Shown in pieces: positions 49,255 to 61,199 of a stretch of 64,000 bases of DNA. Below the pieces are notes generated by a model. That model ran no database searches. It worked only from the letters and a program-made list of their open reading frames with translations, and was not told the DNA's origin. Made by a program: the position numbers and the translations under genes. The stretch covers positions 64,105,614 through 64,169,613 of the forward strand of contig CM055099.1 of NCBI GenBank assembly GCA_029204225.1, read 5' to 3'. Positions within the stretch are counted from its first letter, which is position 1. Each line of letters starts with the position of its first letter. The stretch comes from Diphasiastrum complanatum (taxonomy: Eukaryota; Streptophyta; Lycopodiopsida; Lycopodiales; Lycopodiaceae).

Positions 49255-50010
49255 GTGCACTTCTGATTTTGGGTATCGAAAAAATCTGATTTGGGTATCG
49301 AAAAAGTACAAATTTTTCGGGTAGATCCCATATCAAAAAAATTCTGATTTTGGGTATCGCAAAATTTTGATTTTGGGTATTGAACATTCTGATTTTAGGT
49401 ATAAAAAATTTTTGATTTTGGGTATCAAAAAATTACTAATTTTGGATATAAAAAATTCTGATTTTGGGTATCGAAAAATTCTGATTTTGGGTATTGAAAA
49501 TTTACAAATTTTTTGAGTCGACCCCGTATCGAAATTTTTTGATTTTGGGTATCGAAATTTTATGATTTTGGGTATCAAAAAATTCTGATTTTTTATATCA
49601 AAAAATTACGAATTTTTCGAGTCGATCTTGTAACGAAAAATTCTAATTCTAATTTTGGATATCGAAAAAGTCTAATTTTGGGTATCGAGAAATTCTGATT
49701 TTGGGTATCGAAAAATTTTGATTTTGGATATCAAAAAATTACAAATTTTGGGTACCAAAAAATTATGATTTTGGGTATAGAAAAATTATGATTTTGGGTA
49801 TCGAAAAGTTAAATTTTTTTTTGAGTCGATCCCATATCAAAAAATTCTGATTTTGGGTATCAGAAAATTACGAATTCTTCGAGTCAATCTCGTATCGAAA
49901 AATTCTTATTTTGGGTATTGAGAAAAATCTGATTTTGGGTATTGAAAAATTATGAATTTTTTGAGTCGATCTTGTATCAAAAAATTTTGATTTTGGATAT
50001 CGAAAAATTC
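49255..50010. repeat. Minisatellite, about 23-bp unit, 750 bp
   Basis: The unit ATTCTGATTTTGGGTATCGA recurs some 25-30 times with A-run length changes. A variant unit (ACGAATTTTTCGAGTCGAT type) is interspersed at about 49310, 49503, 49606, 49810, 49868 and 49950, giving a loose higher-order pattern. Short minus-strand frames here (IPKIRIFRYPKS-like) are repeat artefacts. Confidence 0.9.
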
Positions 50011-50339
50011 TGTTGTCTGTCTCTAAATTACAAATCATGCTTCGTTCAATCTTCTATTGTGAATAATGAGATGGTATTCACTATATACATAATTTTTACA
50101 GGTGTGCAGATGAAGAAGGCACAAAAGTGGTTGTGCTGTTTATGGGAGATCGTGGGTGGCTGTTGTTGTTGTCAAATCTGATTGCACAGTAGTGCATGGA
50201 ATGAGCGTGAGGAGGCCGCGACGTCGGGCTTCGCTAAAATTGACACTGATGAAAATGTGAAAATCATGACACTCCATCTAATGCCTTAGAAAATGATTTG
50301 CAAGGTACTTTCGCCTTTCTATAAGGGCACCTTCAACTA
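50011..50339. other. Noncoding sequence
   Basis: No gene or known element seen between the minisatellite and the inverted repeat copy. Confidence 0.5.
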
Positions 50340-51353
<1,014 letters not shown>

Positions 51354-51508
51354 GCACGATACTCAAAACTATACAACTTTATCGTGTCAGTGTTTTTGTG
51401 ACCATGATAAATGGGTTTATTGGTCACCGTATGATATATATAGTTTTTTTTGACAAAGTTCAGAATTCAAAAGTATACTTTCCCTCCAATTTTCATTCTA
51501 TCAAAAGT

Positions 51509-51521
51509 CTATATAAGAGGT
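51509..51521 (+). promoter_or_regulatory. TATA-box-like promoter element
   Basis: TCTATATAAGAGG with a pyrimidine patch downstream near 51550-51585. No gene follows, so it would be a transposon or relic promoter. Confidence 0.35.
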
Positions 51522-51729
51522 GCATCACTATCAAAGCCCTCACTTTGCTTCCCTCTCCTCCTCCTCTTCTCCTTCTTCCTCATGTTGACTCACTTTTGGA
51601 TGCGCTCATGTACGGCTCTCTGATCAGCACAATCACACGGACTAGTATGCCTTTGTATCTATCGCTTTTTATTCTGATAGCATAAACAAGAATTGCTTAT
51701 ATTTGCTTTGCTTAGTGTGTAAACTATGG

Positions 51730-51767
51730 CATAAGGAGGGCGCTGGATCGCGATCCAGTACCTTATG
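51730..51767. other. Compound palindrome
   Basis: CATAAGG, then a 16-base perfect palindrome CTGGATCGCGATCCAG (51743-51758), then CCTTATG. The outer heptamers are also complementary. Confidence 0.65.
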
Positions 51768-52812
51768 AGAAAATAATGCATGCTATACATGCTTACCATT
51801 TATTTCAGAGGTAGGTTTAGGCTGTAAATCGTGATGGAATACCCTCGTGACAGAGCCTTGTGGATGTTTCCATCCTATCACATAAAGTATGTGGCAAATT
51901 TATGTTGAAACTACACGCTGATAGTGCACTGCTGCTTCATGCAACCTTATGCATATTATGTGGCTTGATTGGTATGCTTTAGGGACCATAAACACACTCG
52001 CTGGAGCAGCGATTACCTTACTCTCATAACCTCTATTTACGTAGCTATGAGGCTCCTTCATCGTTGAAAGAATAGCGATGACCACACTAAAGTTTATATA
52101 GATATCTGCCTTTTCAATGATAGAGTGGGTGCATAGCTGGCTGCCAGCGAGCTACTATATTATATGTGGTTTAACGGTCACCACGTGAGGTATGGTTTAT
52201 GGTAAATGATAAGCAATGATAAGCAAAGGCCATATGTCTCTTGCTTTACATAGATTTTCCTACTACAAGGTTGCATTCCGATTCCATTATTGGATTCGGA
52301 GTACGCTCTTATACATGTATGCATTCTGAAGACCATCTTCGTGAAGTTTATATATGGGTTTCTTTCACTCCCTTTTTACTGAAACATAAGCAGAGAATTT
52401 GTTTCATAATGCAAATATAGTGCGATTAGCAATGCTTTTTATGCTATTATTGTTGTGGCAAAAACTAGACTCGAAAAACTTCTATTACCAATCTCCGAAG
52501 GAAGTATCGTTCGTAAACAAATACGGCTTCCTCACAAGATTCTCATGCAACATCTATTCAGGTTAGTATTGCAACACTTCGCTTCGTGTATTGGTTTACA
52601 AAGAGGTAATGGTGTATATAATAGGAAGCATTCACGTTTATGAATGGTTATAGGAAATGGTAGTGGCTCACACTTATAATGGAATAGTCGTATTTATGTC
52701 TCTCGTTTAGCAATAATAACACGCATAGATAACTCGGCCTACACATATGGGGACTTTGCCGTTTTCTTTGCAGTAAGTAAGTTTTGTAAGCAATAATAAA
52801 AGTATTGATAAC

Positions 52813-53660
52813 CTATGCACCCTTAAGGTACATGGATTTGTACAAGGGATCGCCACATTTGTAGAGATTGGTATGGCACAAATATGCCCTAATCCTATTA
52901 CAAATGTTAGGATAAAATACTTGGCTAAAACACATATTGGTAATAATATAATAGACAGGATCATGTCTTAACTTAAGTATGTCATCATAAATTTGAGCGA
53001 AGCGGATAGATTTCTCCAAAGGAGTGGATTTCTTGGGGCTGATTTCCATTTGGAAATCGGAATTCAGAGCTCTAACTTTTTGGTAATCCCAAATATCAGG
53101 CAATTTTAAAGTTGCATCCTGGTAATTGGCGATATATTGCATAAGGGTAAGGTTACCCATCCTACACTTATCCCATAAGTCCTAGTTACAATCTAACTCA
53201 TTTTCTAGGAGAAATTTCTTTTAAAATACAGTTTCGAACTCTCCTGGGGACTTTGGAACTAAATTACTCTTAACCAAACTCAACCACCATTTGAATGCTT
53301 TGCCTTGTAGCTTCAAAATAGTCTCATAGGGTTGGTTAACTTATGGCATGTTCTTCAACCTATGAATCATGACATGTTTTACTAGAAAGGTGGTGATGAC
53401 ATTTTTACTCTGTTCCTCTTCCTCTCTTGAGAACTTCAACGCCTTAAGTCCCTTGGAAACCAAAGGATGAGAGGGGTTTGAGGGAGAAGATGCGTCGTTA
53501 GGCAAAGACATGGTGCTAAGGCAGGAGTATCAGACGTAGATGATACATTATTCTTCGCATGATTAACAAATAGTTCTTTTAGTTCTAACAAGCCCTTTTC
53601 CACAGAAGAAAAACGGTTATTCATTTCATCTACACGTGCCTTGAAGAAGATGTACGAATC
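52813..53660 (-). pseudogene. Ty3/gypsy-type gag remnant
   Basis: Minus-strand frames. Starting near 53650: RVDEMNNRFSSVEKGLLELK (coiled coil), a broken middle with KAFKWWLSLVKSNL and GEFETVF-like sequence (WW and E-F positions of retrotransposon gag), then 52813-53160: GNLTLMQYIANYQDATLKLP, equivalent to the 'L-x-QG-x-SV-x-EY' block. The region around 53040-53100 (EISPKKSTPLEKSIRFAQIY) has no clear match. Several frameshifts. It abuts the plus-strand gag at 53641 tail to tail, with no visible insertion boundary. Confidence 0.55.
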
Positions 53661-54362
53661 CAAGTCAACATCTAGGATTCTAACCCTACAAAGACAAAAT
53701 TTTCAAAGTTGTCAAAAGAAAGAGAAAAGTGCTCACACATTTATTTTGAGAGTCAACTCTTTGAACGATCATTTAGCATGCATTGATGAAAGTATTAAGG
53801 ATGTAGAACTTGTTCAAGTTATGATTAATGACTTGTTGGATCATGCTAATCTTGCACAAAGCTTTGCCATTCAAAAGACTTTGCCAAGTGTGGAAGACTT
53901 GCAAGAGTTCTTGGTGGCTAAAGAGCATAGGTTACAAGCAAGAGGAGGAGGCACATCTACTTGAGGAGAAATTGAGTAGGATTTCTTCTCAAGAGGCAAG
54001 TTCAAAGTCAATGACAAAGATAAGGGGTTCAAGGATGGTAACTTGGATGATGGTGAAGCTTCTTTCTTTGGTAAGAAATGCTTCTTGGTTTCCAAGGGGA
54101 GGCTCGAACCTGGGACCAAAGAAACTTTGGATGCCAAGCTAACCAGTTGAGCCAACCCTGTTGGGTTTGGTAAGAAATGAGACAAGTCAAAGTTAAAATG
54201 CTCTTATTGTGGTATAAAAGCTCACTTTCTAGTGAATGCCTTAAGAAAAAGAGATCAATTGGAAAGTAGTAAGCAAAGAAACTTTACTAATAATGAAGAT
54301 AATAGTAATGGCATTGTTGGTACTCTTATTGCTCCACATATTGGAATTCATGGTCTCTTGTA
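53641..54362 (+). pseudogene. Gag fragment of gag-only family, interrupted by a SINE
   Basis: Reads YESKSTSRILTLQRQ, KSAHTFILRVNSLNDHLACI, VMINDLLDHANLAQSFAIQ and LPSVEDLQEFLVAKEHRLQ, matching residues 85-190 of the intact gag at 16738-19833. After frameshifts a zinc-knuckle relic KCSYCGIKAHF occurs at 54197-54230, followed by a one-base slip before the last Cys. Between them an 85-bp SINE sits at 54081-54165. The N-terminal 85 residues and LTRs are missing. It proves that the gag family is dispersed in this locus and supports the frame of the intact protein. Confidence 0.8.
54081..54165 (-). mobile_element. Short tRNA-derived SINE (85 bp)
   Basis: The minus strand carries an A box (TGGCTCAACTGGTTAG) and, about 27 bases later, a B box (GGTTCGAGCC), the two internal RNA polymerase III promoter elements of tRNA genes. 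A 14-bp direct repeat TTTGGTAAGAAATG flanks it exactly (54067-54080 and 54166-54179), the target duplication left by LINE-type integration. It lacks the paired stems of a working tRNA as far as I can see. It lies within gag, whose frame is resumed after removal apart from one TGA. Confidence 0.8.
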
Positions 54363-55940
54363 ATAAGACTTTTGAACTAAATGTGAATATTTAGAGTGCC
54401 CAGGTCATGTTTTGTTTGGAGATGTGGAAAGCTATGTGAATGCTAGCCACTTGAGGACACTCATCTTGATGCATGTCAACGATGTACATCGTGTACCTTG
54501 AACGAGCACGGTTACATGAATTTCTAAGCAAGCCACGGTGCATCAATCAATACTTTGTAACATGGCAACAATGTGGCTTGTTGTGTGTTGCAATACAACA
54601 AAATATGGAAGCAACTTACTTCTTGTACTGGTTATCAATTAATGCACTTTATATTAAGGGTGCTTAAACATTCAACATCTACGTTCTCAAGAAAACTAAC
54701 GAAATTGATTCAAGTGGCCACAAAATAAATCATGCGGGAGGTTGATACATACGATGACTAGTTTGTATCTAAGTGGATTCACTACAGTTAATTGGTGTAA
54801 CTAGGTTGTAAAAGAGGTTGTGTATGTAACCAAATGGTGTCGATGTCAACATAGGGAAGGCTATGGCATGACTTTCTATAGCTTGCAAGAAAAGAAATTA
54901 CTACTATGCCTTGGAATTGACTAGGCTTCTTTGCTTTCACGAGAGAGCTTAACAAGTTACGTTATTGGGCAAATGGCCAGAATGGTTGACCTCATCCGGG
55001 TTCCACTAGATGAAAATTTTGCTGGCCTTGCCTCACAAAAGACAATACGATGCATTCAAGTTGGTCAATGGAGTTTATACAAAGGTCAACATTAAAATCA
55101 ATGTCTTAAAGTATAAGGGTATGTGTGCACAAAAAGTTATCTCACATAGCTAAGGACTTTATTTCAACAATTTTGTCTGCAAGCCCACGCTTTAAATGTA
55201 TCTTCAAATGCAAGTCATAATTAGCAAAAAATAGACTCTATCTTTTTTTCTTGCATGCATCCCTGGGCTCTCAACTTGCATGATGCCAACATCATTACCA
55301 ACAACAATAATCAAATATAATTTATTTATTTGCATTTACAAAATCATACCTAATTATATATTATTTTAACTTTGCGGTAAGCTATTGTGACAATCTGCTA
55401 AAGAGCGAAGGTTTCACTCCACATGAGCTTAAGCATTAAAACTAGTTTTATTTATTCTTTAATTCTTTTGAAATGCAATGTCTTTTATTTATGTTTCAAT
55501 AGTTTGAATGTGCTGCATAAGTTATATTAATCACCTCGATATTTATCATGTCTCTACTCTGACACACACTTTGAATAAGAGTTCAATTTTTGCGGTAATG
55601 AAAATAAATGCTAACCATTATGTCATAGTTCCATTACAACTAGAATTTGAAAGTAACTAATCACCTTGCATCCAATCTTCACACAATCACATTATTAATT
55701 CAAGGAATTTGTCGCAATACCCTTGTGGTAAACCATGATGTTTTTGTCGCATATGCTTGTTGGCATTCTGGGCATAATATGTTGACCGAGTTGATTCCAC
55801 TATAGACAGATTTATTTTCTTGAGACATAAAGAAATTTTTGTTGCACACAATAGAGGTTGGACGTGAGCAAGCATGCATGCTAAGAGACTTCCAAGTTCT
55901 ACATTTTAAGGCCATATGAGAGGAGGGTTCGGCACGTGAA
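54363..55940. other. Noncoding sequence
   Basis: About 1.6 kb, AT-rich, no readable gene on either strand. Presumably decayed transposon sequence upstream of the host gene. Confidence 0.5.
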
Positions 55941-55946
55941 AAAGAT

Positions 55947-55969
55947 GGGGGGGGGGGGGGGGGGGGGGG
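55947..55969. repeat. Poly(G) run, 23 bases
   Basis: An unbroken G run, flanked on the right by a GC-rich block to about 56260. Confidence 0.9.
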
Positions 55970-55979
55970 AGGGGCCTCT

Positions 55980-56260
55980 TGCATCTAAGGAGCGGGGGCC
56001 ATTCCCACTGATGCCGCCCGGAGCGTGGCTCCCGCTGCCTGGCTCCCATTGACGAGCGGCCCTCCCCTGCTGCCCGGGATCTCGGCCCGGCTCGTGCCCA
56101 CAAAAATCCTGTGTGCCCCAAATTTTTCACGGCCCCCGCCCCGCCCAAGCACCACCCGCCCGCCCAAGCACCACGCCATGTGACGCTCAACCACTGGGCC
56201 GGGGCCAGACACCCAACACGTGTGGCCCATTGCCCATTGTATTTCATACACCATTCAGAT
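55980..56260. other. GC-rich block upstream of the host gene
   Basis: Markedly GC-rich compared with everything around it, with CCCGCC/GCCCGG words. Could be promoter-proximal or a foreign insertion. The overlapping minus-strand frames have no recognisable content. Confidence 0.45.
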
Positions 56261-56434
56261 CTCGCCACGCCAGCAATATCCTTACTTTGAGAAGGCGCTT
56301 TACTACGTTACGTGGCCAACATCCAATGGAGGAGCTCTTACTTTGCTCGTGTCACTAAGCTCCCTACGCGGTTTTGTTCTCCCTTCTCCTCCCCTTTTCC
56401 TCTGTTTCTTCTTCTGCTTCATCGTCTCCCTTTG

Positions 56435-56479
56435 GCCATCGCCATCGCCATCGCCATCGCCATCGCCATCGCCATCGCC
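56435..56479. repeat. (GCCATC)n hexanucleotide repeat
   Basis: About 7.5 copies of a 6-base unit in what is probably the 5' untranslated region of the downstream gene. Confidence 0.9.
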
Positions 56480-57019
56480 TTTCGGTTCTTTTGCTTTTTG
56501 CATTGGGGGAATTTATGAAGGCTGTCAGGGGCTCACAATCAATACAGCTGTGATGGCATGATGCTAGGTTGAACAAGGTCTGTAGGCGGATTGTGTGAGG
56601 GTTTGGATTGAGTCGCTGATACTCAAATAACGCTGCTTCTGGAGGTATATATTTATGTATTGTCAATATTGTTTTGCAACATTTTTGGTCTGATTGAACC
56701 GGTTGGTTTTGTTTGCTCTGGGTTAGTTGTTGTTTGCAAACGTTGTAGATTAGGTTAAGTTAATGAAGTTTGCATTAGGTTTTACCGTCACCGCTGGTGA
56801 GTAGCAGAAACCTTAGATGTATGGCTGGAAGCGTGCACTTGAAAGAATGCTTGCCCTTTACGGCTTGGGTATTTGAATGATCGGAAGTTGACTATGTGAA
56901 GAGCCGTTTTTGTGTATTTTAGTGACGTGAATTCAAGTGCAAGAGTCAATTGTTTGAGCAAGGAGAGCTTGGCCTTCAGTTTCTGGTAGGTTTTGGAAGA
57001 AAAATCGGGGGTTTGTCCC
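56480..57019 (+). promoter_or_regulatory. Probable 5' UTR/promoter region of LUL-like gene
   Basis: Pyrimidine-rich then mixed sequence without a gene, directly upstream of the ATG at 57020. No TATA box was identified with confidence. Confidence 0.35.
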
Positions 57020-57486
57020 ATGGGGAATGGTTCTAGCAGCAGAAGACATGGCAGTCAGCAAAGTGCAAGTGGGCCTCTAACCTCTCATTTGATGCCGCCA
57101 CCGCCAGGCTATATGGGAGGTGTTCCTACTCCTCCTCCTTATCCCTCAAACGGGCACCAATTACCCTACTATTACCATCCTGGTTATAATGTGGCAATTC
57201 CAGCTCCTGTGAATCCTCAATATTTTCAGCCTGGATATGGACCTACAAATGGCCAATATCTGATGAGCATGCCACCTCCACCAGGGTACAGAGGTGCAGT
57301 TCCTTACTACCCACATTCGCCACCTCGTATGGCTCCCCAGGTTCCAGTTATTGCAGAGCACCAAAAAGCCAGCACAGTGCGCAATGATGTCAATCTCAAT
57401 AAAGCAACACTGCGTTTGGAAAAAGACGACGAAAATCCTGGCCACTATCTAGTGGCTTTTTCTTTTGATGCTACTGTTTCTGGAAG
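57020..57486 (+). CDS. LOG2/LUL-like RING E3 ubiquitin ligase, exon 1 (partial)
   Basis: First exon of a host gene of the plant LOG2/LUL family, membrane-associated E3 ligases. It starts MGNGSSSRRHG, an N-myristoylation signal (Gly2) as in the family; an in-frame ATG 27 bases upstream (56993) is less likely because it would hide that signal. A Pro/Tyr/Gly-rich region follows (PPPPGYMGGVPTPPPYPSNG, YYYHPGYNVAIPAP). The conserved core then begins EHQKASTVRNDVNLNKATLR, LEKDDENPGHYLVAFSFDAT, VSGR. Family members are spliced right after this point, and AG/GTCAGA at 57486/57487 is a good donor. The RING finger is not in the window. A candidate second exon near 58010 reads VYVHSLGTTTESSCKLE, but in a frame the donor does not give. 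The gene may have huge introns filled with transposons, or be truncated. Confidence 0.75.
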
Positions 57487-58379
57487 GTCAGATGTCTTTC
57501 TTATGCTGACAAAATCAAGTCGCTGTCATCATTTCAACCATACATGATAACAAGCTTTGCTTCTTTTCACATTATTCGCAGTTAAGAATACTTTCAGTCG
57601 TTGGAATAAATGTAGTTGAGTTTTCATGAACAATAGAAATTACCAATCACTCTATGACTATTGAGCTTGTATTGTAAGCATTGCCGAAGTTTGAGCTGCC
57701 TTGCTAGAAAGATGCTAGTTTCACCTTTGGCCCTAGTTTGTTTGGTACTATGGACAATCAGGCTGGATTTATTTTGCTATTCAGCTGGTTAATAAGGTTC
57801 AACGTGGATGCCCATTTCAATGAATTTAGGCCTTCTGGTAGAAACAAAGCACACGGGGTCCATACAATAGCAAGTATGTAATATATCTAATGTCATATAA
57901 TATATCTAGATTGAAGATTCTAGTATCATGATTCATCTAGCATCTATTATGTTCTTGCTTTGATGTTTGAAGATTTTGTGCTAATGCAAATTTGGAATGC
58001 ACTGTGCAGGTTTGCGTTTATGTTCATAGTCTTGGAACGACTACTGAAAGTTCATGCAAACTTGAGGTAGATGGGCATTTCGAATGAGTGGGTGCAATGG
58101 GGGCCATCACAAGAGCCCAAGGGTAGGAGGTTCAAGTTGGTCATGCTCTCATCTTCGTTTTGAGATGAGGCACGATCCATATTATGGGCCATGAAGATTC
58201 TAGAGACTAGATCATAAATGCATAGAAGTTTAGAAAATCAGAATATTCAAGTTCCTAACATTGAACATAACTACATAGTACATAGTACTAGGTACGTACA
58301 AGCTTGAAATGGAAAATGCAGTGCATCAATTATCACAAATTCTTCTAAATTACAATAGTGATTATTAGTAGTTAGTAAT
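57487..58379 (+). other. Probable intron of LUL-like gene
   Basis: No gene in the sequence between the donor and the first transposon. A pyrimidine-poor acceptor CTGTGCAG ends at 58009. From about 58080 the sequence no longer resembles the gene. Confidence 0.4.
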
Positions 58380-59500
58380 CACCAAGTAGTTTGAGCTACA
58401 AACATGGTGGGGGAAGGTCTTAGGACTTCCAGGGTGGAGTGTCTCCTTTGTGTATTCAACAGGGCGAATGGGCTAGGCATAGGTGTGGGAGCTAGGCGTA
58501 GGTGTGTATTGTCCTTTAGAACCTGTAAGCTTTTATAGTTTAGATGTCCAAACCTTTCATGCCACATCCTGCTCTCCATGCTATCAAAAGTTGCACAAAC
58601 TTGATAGCATCCCACAACTTCACTTTTGCCTTCGTCTTCAATGAAGTTGCCTGACTGCTTCTTCTTGTCCTACATGGCCTTCTGTTTCTTGCACTCAAAC
58701 GCAAAGTGACCATATTTACCACAAAAGTTACAATTACCATTTCTCTTTGGATTGGACTTGGAACTGTCTCCTTTTTCTGTATTGTCCTTGCCTTCCTGCT
58801 TCTGATCCTTTTTACCTCCTTTCTTTTTGCCCTTCTTAACCTGGTAAAGAAAGTCAGCTCCTTGAAATCTTCCCTAGACATCAAGTTTTGTCTTCGTAGT
58901 TCTTCTTGAAGTAGCAATCCATTTAGCTCGTCGAATGTCGACAATCTTTCCCTCAAACTTAGTGTCATAACAAATTTTTGATATTGAAATGGTCAGCTAT
59001 TCAAAACAAACTGTACAAAGAGTATTATCAAGTACAATTTCCCCTATAGAAGACAACTGATCTCTTAGATCCTTCACCCTGGTAATAAAATCCGTAATGG
59101 ATTCTTCTGATTCCATTTTCAAGGTATGAAGTTTATTATTCAAGAACAATGCTCGAGACTTACTCACCGTTTCATATGTATTCCTAAGAATATCCCATGC
59201 TTCCTTAGGCCCGACTGCATTCTTGATCAAAGGAATAACCTTATCCTTCACGGATAAGTTGATGATATGGTGTGCACACTGCACCCGCTTCTCAAATATC
59301 CTTCTATCTTGATCATTGAGGTCGTGAGCCATCACCTCTTGTCCCGTGACAATTTCCCAATAATCTGTGTCTTGAAGTATATTCTGAAGTTTGAACTTCC
59401 GCAAGTTGTAGTTAGATCCATCTAACTTGCTTGATTCCGGAAGAACGGATTCATGAAGGCTCCCCATCGTTGTTGTACAAAGATGATGGGCTTTCCACGA
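58380..59500 (-). pseudogene. Ty1/copia gag and pre-integrase remnant
   Basis: Minus strand. The open frame 58997-59515 is a copia gag: LDGSNYNLRKFKLQNILQ, AHHIINLSVKDKVIPLIKN, AWDILRNTYETVSKSRALFL, ESITDFITRVKDLRDQLSSI. It continues with frameshifts through a Lys/Arg-rich region to a zinc knuckle, CNFCGKYGHFAFEC (about 58690-58735), then MWHERFGHLNYKSLQVLK, the pre-integrase domain, at about 58515-58575. Protease, which normally lies between zinc knuckle and pre-integrase, is missing or deleted. The start of gag is near 59465 (MGSLHESVLPESSKLDGSNY). Its leader, primer-binding site and LTR follow to the right. Confidence 0.78.
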
Positions 59501-59510
59501 GGAATATAAT

Positions 59511-59678
59511 TGCATGCAACAATTTTTGAGGATATCTCCCTCAGAAAAGACCTGTCCAAGTGTTGCCTTCCCTGGATATCACCTGTCCAGATCTTGCATG
59601 CAAAATTTTTTGAGGATATCTCCCTCAAAGAAGACCTGTCAAATTGTTGCCTTCCCTGGATATTACCTGTCCAGATCT
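59511..59678. repeat. Two-unit tandem repeat, 84-bp period, in copia leader
   Basis: 59511-59594 and 59595-59678 both start TGCATGCAA and contain GAGGATATCTCCCTCA and TTGCCTTCCCTGGATAT. A decayed third unit continues. Confidence 0.85.
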
Positions 59679-60113
59679 TGCCTATTTGGTTGCTGCCTTT
59701 CCCAGATATTACCTTCCTCAGTTCTGCCTCCCTGTTGAAATCTGCTCACTGCCTGTTCGGTTAGCACCTACCCCGGATCAGACCTGTCCTGGTTGCTTCT
59801 GTCTCAGATCAGACCTGTCTGATCTCTTCGGCCTCAGTTCTGCCTCAGGTACTGCTGTCCCCAGCTGTTACCACGCTCAGATGCTGCCTGCACCAGTTGC
59901 CCCCTCAGAAGCTGCCTGCACCAGCTGGATCCTACAAATATATGACCTGTACCAGATCTGCTGCCCTCAGAAGAACCTGCAACAGATCTGCCATCCTCAG
60001 ATAAATCTGCACCAGCTGTGACCTGCAACCAGATCTGCCGCCCTCAGAAGAACCTGCATAGGCTGTGACCTGCACCAAAAACCTCTTCCGTAGATCCCGA
60101 TCTTAGGAACCCT
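59679..60113 (-). other. Copia leader with degenerate pyrimidine/CCTGCACC repeats
   Basis: No gene. Repeated CTGCACCAG and CCTCAGAAGAACCTGCA words between the gag start and the primer-binding site. Confidence 0.55.
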
Positions 60114-60125
60114 GCTCTGATACCA
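60114..60125 (-). other. Primer-binding site (initiator Met tRNA)
   Basis: The minus strand reads TGGTATCAGAGC directly next to the LTR that starts at 60126. Confidence 0.92.
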
Positions 60126-60345
60126 TGATAGATTCTAAGTGATTTTCAAACTTGGAGTAGACTAATCTTATTAGTACTCACAAAATAACCAAACTCAAGA
60201 GGAAGAAGATGAATCACAAGAACAATGAAATTAGTTGATCTGAATTGATTTTGATAATGAAGGAGGGCGCCCATCTGCTCTTATAGAGACTGGACTTGCT
60301 CTTATAGGGTTCCTAAGCTCGGGATCTACGGATCTTCACCCTGCT
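60126..60345 (-). repeat. Truncated 5' LTR of copia
   Basis: Starts TGATAGATTCTAAG on the plus strand (LTR 3' end when read on minus). About 220 bases remain before gypsy sequence begins. TATATAAGAGCAGGG near 60340 on the minus strand may be its TATA box or belong to the junction. Confidence 0.6.
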
Positions 60346-60346
60346 C

Positions 60347-61190
60347 TTATATAGGAATGATGATGCCTTGTTGTAACAGATCGGAAACTTGACGCTGGAC
60401 TTCGGCTTGTTCAAATAGGGACATACGATAAGGTGCTCGAGAAGGCAAATGGGCACCTGGAAGAAGATCAATGCGATTATTGATAAACCACAATGGGGGT
60501 AATGTAGACACAGAATTGTATGTTGTTAGTATATCAGAAATTCGGGTGGCAACAGCGTAACAGGGGTTGGAGAAGTAGCCAACTGAATTAATAAAAGCGC
60601 GGCACAATGTGCCTTAGGAAGGCTACGAGCAAACTACTTAGCAGAAATAAGAGAATAATCTGCAGAAGAATCAATACCAATGAACGTATAGGGAGTTTTA
60701 TCGACTAAAACAGGCAATAAGATTAACAGTAACATCCCCCAAGGAAGCAAACTAGTCTGCTCCAAGGATCAGGTCATAATGCTCAAGAGGAAGGACATAA
60801 AAGTCAGCTTGACTAGAAAAAGTTCCATTTTGATAAGGAAATAGATGGAACTAGTGACACTCAACATGCAAAGTAGGTGAAACAAGAAGTGTGGGGCTAA
60901 GGATGCAAGAAGGAACAGACCGGCTAAGAAAAGAATGAGTGCTACCAGAATCAACAAGACCGATAAATTCGCGTCCAACAATATGGACACGTAAATGAAT
61001 ATGACGGGGACCCACAGTGCCAGACCAACTGGCATAGGCCAATTGAGCTAGACTTTCAGCAGAAGCATCAGGAGGAGCGAAAGGAGGATCATCTGGAGGA
61101 GACTCCTCAACTAGGTAGAGGGATGAATCATCAGGGTCTAAAACATCATGGACTTGTAAGGTAGTTGGTGTCCACTACCCACATTTTGAC
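60347..61190 (-). pseudogene. Ty3/gypsy protease and RT N-terminus
   Basis: Minus strand, 5' to 3': a linker DDPPFAPPDASAESLAQLAY, then WSGTVGPRHIHLRVHIVG and EFIGLVDSGSTHSFLS (60860-61040), the aspartic protease active site (DSG). After a broken stretch, 60347-60607 reads NRIDLLPGAHLPSRAPYRMS and EVQRQVSDLLQQGIIIPI, the conserved start of the gypsy RT domain. It stops there at the junction with the copia LTR; no catalytic YxDD is present. The protease would process the polyprotein. A gypsy gag on the opposite strand lies at 61881; their orientations differ, so they are not one continuous element. Confidence 0.8.
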
Positions 61191-61199
61191 CAACAGCCC

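Noticed and set aside
49333-49578. Protein with repeated IPKIRIFRYPKS-like units
   Set aside because: Antisense translation of the 23-bp minisatellite.
56303-56561. Pro-Ser, Ala-Ile and Gly-Asp repeat frames
   Set aside because: Products of the GCCATC hexanucleotide repeat.
58080-58150. Second SINE with A and B boxes
   Set aside because: GTGGGTGCAATGG and GGTTCAAGTTG resemble the boxes loosely, but the B box lacks the final C and no target duplication was found.
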